NCBI GenBank assembly: GCA_041485125.1
Contig: JBGPIT010000018.1
Coordinates: forward strand, 1-27,279
Reading direction: 5' to 3'
Length of the DNA: 27,279 bases
Source of the DNA: JBGPIT01 sp041485125
Lineage (GTDB): Bacteria > Desulfobacterota > Binatia > UTPRO1
A program made the translations under genes and the position numbers. Positions 22,916-27,279 of this stretch are shown piece by piece; within the stretch, counting starts at the first letter, position 1, and every line of letters begins with the position of its first letter. The notes under the pieces are model-generated. The model saw only the letters and a program-made list of their open reading frames with translations, did no database searches and was not told the DNA's origin.

Positions 22916-23704
22916 ATGCTGCCGACGCTCACCGAGTTGACCGTGCCGCGCCTGGCGCTCTTCGTCCTGGCGCTGGCGCGCGTCGCCGGTCTCTTTCTCT
23001 TCGCGCCGATCCTCGGCTCGCACGTCGCGCCCGTCCGCGCCCGCGCCGCGCTCGTCTTCTTCATCGCGATCGCGATGCTGCCGGTGCTCCCCGCCGGCGC
23101 CGCACTCGACGTCGAACGGCTCGGGACCGCCGGCTACCTCGGCGACGTGCTGCGCGAGCTCGGGGTCGGCTTCACGATCGGTCTGGTCGCGCAGTTCATC
23201 TTCGGCGCCGTCCAGCTCGCCGGCCAGCTCGCCGGCGTGCAGATGGGCCTCGGCCTCGCGACCCTCATCGATCCCAACAACCAGGACCACATCACCTCGC
23301 TCGCGCAGTGGCAAAATCTGATCGCGCTGCTGGTCTTCCTCGCGATCGACGGTCACCACATGCTGATCCGCGCCGTCGCCGAGAGCTTCACGCTGGTCCC
23401 GCTCGACGGCGGTTTCCCGAGCAACGAGGGCTCGGCGCTGGTCCTGACGCTCGCGGGCGGCATGTTCGCGCTCGCGCTCAAGATCGCGGCGCCGGTGCTG
23501 GTGCTGCTGCTGCTGGTGAACGGCGCAATGGGCGTCCTCGCCAAGCTCATCCCGCAGCTCAACGTCTTCGTCGTCGGCTTTCCCTTGAACGTCGGCGCCG
23601 GCCTCCTGGTGCTGGCCGCCGCGCAGCCGTTCACCATCCGCGTCCTGCAAGGCGCCTTTGCCGACATGGCGGGCTCCCTCGCCGCGGTGATGCGGGCGTT
23701 CTGA
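22916..23704 (+). CDS. fliR: Flagellar export gate protein FliR
   Basis: The product has 262 residues with about six hydrophobic segments. Family motifs include ARVAGLFLFAPILGSHVAPV, GFTIGLVAQFIFGAVQLAGQ, MGLGLATLIDPNNQ, and KLIPQLNVFVVGFPLNVGAG. FliR joins five FliP subunits to complete the gate. It is not fused to flhB, which starts three bases after the stop. Confidence 0.96.
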   Translation: MLPTLTELTVPRLALFVLALARVAGLFLFAPILGSHVAPVRARAALVFFIAIAMLPVLPAGAALDVERLGTAGYLGDVLRELGVGFTIGLVAQFIFGAVQLAGQLAGVQMGLGLATLIDPNNQDHITSLAQWQNLIALLVFLAIDGHHMLIRAVAESFTLVPLDGGFPSNEGSALVLTLAGGMFALALKIAAPVLVLLLLVNGAMGVLAKLIPQLNVFVVGFPLNVGAGLLVLAAAQPFTIRVLQGAFADMAGSLAAVMRAF

Positions 23705-23707
23705 GCC

Positions 23708-24778
23708 ATGGCCGACGATTTCGATTCACGCACCGAAGAGCCGACTCCGAAACGACGCGAGGAGGCGCAGGCCGAAGGCCGGGTACCGCACTCGGTCGAG
23801 GTGACCTCGGCGACGGTCCTGATCGCGGCCTTGCTGGCGATGAGCCACGATGCGCCGCGCGCGATGACGGCGATGCGCGAGATGCTGCGCCGGAGCCTGC
23901 TCGCGCTGACCGCGACCGATTTGACCGCCGGCCAGGTGGCGGAGCTCTTCCGCGCGAGCGGGCGCGAGGCCTTCGTCATGGTCGGGCCGGTGCTGGCGGC
24001 GACCGCGATCGCGGCGCTCGCGGCGTCGGTCGCGCAGATCGGCTTTCGGCTCGCGCCGAAGCGCATCAAGCCCGAGGGCAGCAAGATCTCCCCCGCGGCC
24101 GGCCTGAAGCGGCTGCTCTCGACGCGCGCCCTGGTCGAGCTGGTGAAGGCGCTCGCCAAGATCGTCCTGGTCGGCTGGATCACCTGGAAGCTCGTCCGCA
24201 ACGGTGACGACCGCATCGTGCCGCTCGCGCTGGCGGCGCCGAGCGACATCCTCGCGATCGCCGGGGGCGAGCTCGGCCGGGTGATCGCCTGGTCGGCCTC
24301 CGCCCTCGCCGCGCTCGCCGGCCTCGACTACCTCTGGCAGCGCCGCCAGCACGCCGCATCGCTCCGCATGACGCGCGCCGAGGTGAAGGACGAGCGCCGT
24401 CAGTCGGAAGGCGATCCGCACATGCGCCAGCGCATGAAGCGCGCCTACCAGCAGCTCGCCAAGCGCCGCATGCTCACCGACGTCGCGACCGCCGACGTGG
24501 TCGTCACCAATCCGGTGCATCTCGCGGTCGCGCTGCGCTACGCGCCGAACCAGATGCGGGCGCCGACCGTGGTCGCGAAGGGCGCCGAGCACGTCGCCGA
24601 GCGCATCAAGGAGATCGCCCGCGGCCGCGGCATCCCGATCGTCGAGCGCCGCGCGCTCGCCCGCGCGCTCTTCCGCACCGTGCCGATCGGCGGCGCGATC
24701 CCGTCGGCGCTCTACCGGGCGGTCGCCGAGATCCTCGCCTACATCTACGCGCTCCGCGCCAAGCGGCAGGCCGGCTGA
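23708..24778 (+). CDS. flhB: Flagellar export substrate-specificity switch FlhB, with NPVH site
   Basis: The product has 356 residues. The start (RTEEPTPKRREEAQAEGRVP) and four hydrophobic segments in the first 210 residues are typical. The cytoplasmic domain begins RMTRAEVKDERRQSEGDP. The autocleavage loop reads VVVTNPVHLAVAL: Asn268-Pro269-Val270-His271, where nearly all FlhB proteins have NPTH. The catalytic Asn-Pro pair is kept. FlhB switches export from rod/hook to filament proteins on a signal from FliK. The stop overlaps the flhA start by one base. Confidence 0.96.
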   Translation: MADDFDSRTEEPTPKRREEAQAEGRVPHSVEVTSATVLIAALLAMSHDAPRAMTAMREMLRRSLLALTATDLTAGQVAELFRASGREAFVMVGPVLAATAIAALAASVAQIGFRLAPKRIKPEGSKISPAAGLKRLLSTRALVELVKALAKIVLVGWITWKLVRNGDDRIVPLALAAPSDILAIAGGELGRVIAWSASALAALAGLDYLWQRRQHAASLRMTRAEVKDERRQSEGDPHMRQRMKRAYQQLAKRRMLTDVATADVVVTNPVHLAVALRYAPNQMRAPTVVAKGAEHVAERIKEIARGRGIPIVERRALARALFRTVPIGGAIPSALYRAVAEILAYIYALRAKRQAG

Positions 24779-26961
24779 TGGCGGAACGCTCACGCAGGGT
24801 AATGCGGCGGGTGATGGCGGGGGGCGAGCTCGCCCTCCCGTTCGCGTTCGTGGTGATCGTGATCGTGATGGTGGTGCCGCTGCCGCCGGCGATCCTCGAT
24901 CTGCTCCTCACCTGCAACATCTCGCTCTCGCTGATCATCCTCCTGGTCGCGATGTACACCCTGCGGCCGCTCGAGTTCTCGACCTTCCCGTCGGTGCTGC
25001 TGGTGACGACGCTGTTCCGCCTGTCGCTGAACGTCGCCTCGACGCGCTTGATCTTGCTGCACGGCGCCGACGGCTCGGCCTCGGCAGGCCACGTCATCCA
25101 GGCCTTCGGCAACTTCGTGGTCGGCGGCAGCTACGCCGTCGGCACGGTGATCTTCCTGATCCTCGTCGTGATCAACTTCGTGGTGATCACCAAGGGCGCC
25201 GGGCGCATCGCCGAGGTCGCGGCGCGCTTCACCTTGGACGCGATGCCCGGGAAGCAGCTCGCCGTCGATGCCGAGCTCAACTCCGGCTTGCTGAGCGAGC
25301 GCGAGGCGCGCGAGCGGCGGCGGTCGATCGAGGCGGAGGCCGACTTCTACGGCGCCATGGACGGCGCCAGCAAGTTCGTGCGCGGCGACGCGGTCGCGGG
25401 GCTCCTCATCGCCGCCATCAACATCGTCGGCGGTCTCTTCATCGGCGTCGTCCAGCGCGGCCTCGGCATCCAGCAGGCCGCCGAGGTCTACACCGTCCTC
25501 ACCATCGGCGACGGTCTGGTCTCGCAGCTGCCGGCGCTCTTGATCTCGACCGCGGCCGGCATCGTGGTGACGCGGGCGGCGTCGGGGACCGACCTCGGCA
25601 GCGAGGTGACGTCGCAAATCCTCTTCAACCCGCGCGTCCTCACGATGGTGGCGGTGATCCTCGGCGGCTTCGCGCTGCTGCCGGGCCTGCCGTTCATGCC
25701 GTTCGTCGTCCTCGGCGGCGCGATCGGCGGTCTCGCCTACGTGAGCGGCGAGGCCGCGAGCGATCGGGCCGAGCAGGCGGCGACGGCGGCGCGGCCGGAG
25801 AAGGCCAAGGCCGACGAGAAGGGCGACTTGCCGGCGCTCCTCGATCTCCTCGAGCTCGAGGTCGGCTACGAGCTGGTGCCGCTGGTCGACGCCGAGCAGC
25901 GCGGCGAGCTGATCGAGCGCATCCGGAGCCTGCGCCGCCAGCTCGCGCTCGAGATGGGCTTCGTCGTGCCGCCGGTCCACATCCGCGACAACCTCCAGCT
26001 CAAGCCCGGCGAGTACGCGATCCTCTTGAAGGGCGTCGAGATCGCACGCGCCGAGATCCGCATGGGCCACTACCTCGCGATCAATCCCGGCGGCGCCGAT
26101 CCCGGCTTCCGCGGCGTGCCGACCAAGGAGCCGGCGTTCGGCCTCGACGCGCTCTGGGTCGCCGCCGGCGACCGCGAGCAGGCGCAGCTCGCCGGCTACA
26201 CCGTGGTCGACGTCGCGACCGTGATCGTCACGCATCTCACCGAGATCATCCGCCGTCACGCCCACGAGCTGCTCGGGCGCCAGGAGGTGCAGAACCTGCT
26301 CGACGCCCTCGCCAAGACCCATCCCAAGGTCGTCGAGGAGCTGGTGCCGCAGCAGCTCAGCCTCGGCGTGGTGCAAAAGGTGCTGCAGCACTTGCTGCGC
26401 GAGAACGTCAGCGTGCGGGATCTCTTGACGATCATCGAGACGCTCGCCGACCACGCGCCGACGACCAAGGACGCGCAGACGCTCACCGAGCAGGTGCGCC
26501 AGGCCTTGTCGCGCTCGATCGTGAACCGCTTCCTCACCGTCGACCGCGTCCTGCCGCTGGTGACCTTGTCGCCGCGCCTGGAGCGAACGATCGCCGAGGC
26601 CGTGCACCGCACCGACGACGGCACGTATCTCGCGCTCGAGCCGGCGGTCGCGCAGCGTCTCCTCGGCAAGCTCGCGAGCTGGTCGGAGCAGTTCGCGATG
26701 CAGAGCCACCAGCCGCTGGTGCTGTGCTCGACGAGCGTGCGCGGCCACCTGCGGCGGCTCACCGAGCGCTTCCTGCCGAGCCTCGCCATCGTCGCGCCCG
26801 GCGAGATCCCCGCGAACGTGAAGATCAACTCGCTGGGTGTCGTCACGCTCGAGGAGGAGGACCGCGAGCTCGCGGCCCGCGGCGCCGGTGCCGCCCGTCT
26901 CGCCGCGCCCGAGGCGGTCCGCGACACGCGGGCGGTCCGCGACGACCGGGTCGTGCCCTGA
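24778..26961 (+). CDS. flhA: Flagellar export gate protein FlhA
   Basis: The product has 727 residues, slightly longer than usual. The N-terminal half has about eight membrane helices and the FHIPEP region (LFRLSLNVASTRLILLHG, AARFTLDAMPGKQLAVDAEL). The cytoplasmic half forms the nonameric docking ring (LELEVGYELVPLVD, MGFVVPPVHIRDNLQLKPGE, KTHPKVVEELVPQQLSLGVV, EIPANVKINSLGVV). The extra length is an Ala/Arg-rich C-terminal tail with AVRD repeated twice. FlhA binds FliI/FliJ and late chaperone-substrate complexes. The stop overlaps the flhF start by one base. Confidence 0.97.
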   Translation: MAERSRRVMRRVMAGGELALPFAFVVIVIVMVVPLPPAILDLLLTCNISLSLIILLVAMYTLRPLEFSTFPSVLLVTTLFRLSLNVASTRLILLHGADGSASAGHVIQAFGNFVVGGSYAVGTVIFLILVVINFVVITKGAGRIAEVAARFTLDAMPGKQLAVDAELNSGLLSEREARERRRSIEAEADFYGAMDGASKFVRGDAVAGLLIAAINIVGGLFIGVVQRGLGIQQAAEVYTVLTIGDGLVSQLPALLISTAAGIVVTRAASGTDLGSEVTSQILFNPRVLTMVAVILGGFALLPGLPFMPFVVLGGAIGGLAYVSGEAASDRAEQAATAARPEKAKADEKGDLPALLDLLELEVGYELVPLVDAEQRGELIERIRSLRRQLALEMGFVVPPVHIRDNLQLKPGEYAILLKGVEIARAEIRMGHYLAINPGGADPGFRGVPTKEPAFGLDALWVAAGDREQAQLAGYTVVDVATVIVTHLTEIIRRHAHELLGRQEVQNLLDALAKTHPKVVEELVPQQLSLGVVQKVLQHLLRENVSVRDLLTIIETLADHAPTTKDAQTLTEQVRQALSRSIVNRFLTVDRVLPLVTLSPRLERTIAEAVHRTDDGTYLALEPAVAQRLLGKLASWSEQFAMQSHQPLVLCSTSVRGHLRRLTERFLPSLAIVAPGEIPANVKINSLGVVTLEEEDRELAARGAGAARLAAPEAVRDTRAVRDDRVVP

Positions 26962-27279
26962 TGCGGCTCCGTCGTTTCGTCGGCGCCGACGTCGCCACCG
27001 CGACCCGTCTGGTGCGCGAGCATCTCGGCCCCGAGGCGGTGATCCTGGCGACGCGCGGCCATCCCGACGGCATCGAGATCACCGCCGCGGTCGACGCGGA
27101 GCTGGTGACGCGACCCCTCGCGGCGATGCCCGCCGGCGCGGAAGCAGCGACCGCATCCGGCGGCGTCGCGCCCGCGATCGGCGCCAGTGGCGACGCCGGC
27201 TTCGCGAGCGTCGCGCAGGAGCTGCAAGCGCTCCGCGCCCATCTCGCCGAGATCGAGCGCACCTTGGCGCCACTCCGCG
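26961..27279 (+). CDS. flhF: Flagellar biosynthesis GTPase FlhF, N-terminal part (cut by window end)
   Basis: Only the first 106 codons are present. The opening MRLRRFVGADVATATRLVRE, followed by HLGPEAVILATR and IEITAAVD, matches the N-terminal domain of FlhF. It is followed by an Ala/Gly linker and a helix (VAQELQALRAHLAEIERTL). The SRP-type GTPase domain would lie beyond the window. FlhF places the flagellum, usually at the cell pole, and commonly follows flhA, as here (TGATG coupling). Confidence 0.88.
   Translation, partial: MRLRRFVGADVATATRLVREHLGPEAVILATRGHPDGIEITAAVDAELVTRPLAAMPAGAEAATASGGVAPAIGASGDAGFASVAQELQALRAHLAEIERTLAPLR

Noticed and set aside
24790..26748. 652-codon open frame on the - strand opposite flhA
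   Set aside because: The product is rich in His, Asp, Arg and Gln without hydrophobic cores, a mirror of the FlhA membrane segments; flhA itself is unmistakable.
1..27279. tRNA, rRNA, CRISPR, insertion sequence or phage genes
   Set aside because: Looked for throughout; no cloverleaf, repeat-spacer pattern, transposase or integrase motif was seen.

Overview
The window is a very GC-rich (roughly 70% by eye), gene-dense stretch of bacterial chromosome. Every gene I can support lies on the + strand, most neighbours overlap or are a few bases apart, and almost all encode the flagellar basal body, hook and flagellar type III export apparatus. The gene order (fleS/fleR-like pair, flgBC-fliEFGHIJ-motE, fliK-flgDE, fliLMN-fliOP-fliQR-flhBAF) and the use of sigma-54 with an NtrC-type activator resemble Deltaproteobacteria-like lineages (Desulfobacterota, Myxococcota, Binatota). 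That placement is an inference from gene order and GC content, not from a marker gene.

Layout. (1) 1-2771: three overlapping genes, comprising the 3' part of a family 9 glycosyltransferase with a C-terminal extension, a 195-residue protein of unknown function, and a PilZ-domain protein with a three-fold helical repeat. (2) 2772-8240: a sigma-54 promoter, then a secreted AMIN-like/TPR protein, a soluble histidine kinase and an NtrC-family response regulator (FleS/FleR or FlgS/FlgR type). (3) 8241-15402: a sigma-54 promoter, then flgB, flgC, fliE, fliF, fliG, fliH, fliI, fliJ and a motE-like gene: rod, MS ring, switch, export ATPase complex and motility chaperone. (4) 15403-19472: a consensus sigma-54 promoter, then fliK, flgD and flgE: hook-length control, hook cap and hook. 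(5) 19473 to the end: a sigma-54 promoter and a 5' hairpin, then fliL, fliM, fliN, a fused fliO-fliP, fliQ, fliR, flhB, flhA and the first 106 codons of flhF.

How it works together. Four of the five transcription blocks begin with a recognisable -24/-12 element (GG-N10-GC ending in TTGCT). One of them lies in front of the block that encodes the likely activator, so the activator probably controls its own operon and the three structural operons. The promoters of flgB and fliK each have a dyad GCGGCA-N5-TGCCG about 120-140 bp upstream of the predicted start of transcription, a good candidate for the activator's enhancer site. No gap without a gene exceeds 300 bp. I saw no RNA genes, insertion sequences, CRISPR arrays or prophage.

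Most notable: a single reading frame joining FliO to FliP with a signal-peptide-like segment at the junction; NPVH in place of NPTH in FlhB; a nearly leaderless fliK; the shared upstream dyads; and an uncharacterised three-gene unit at the left edge.
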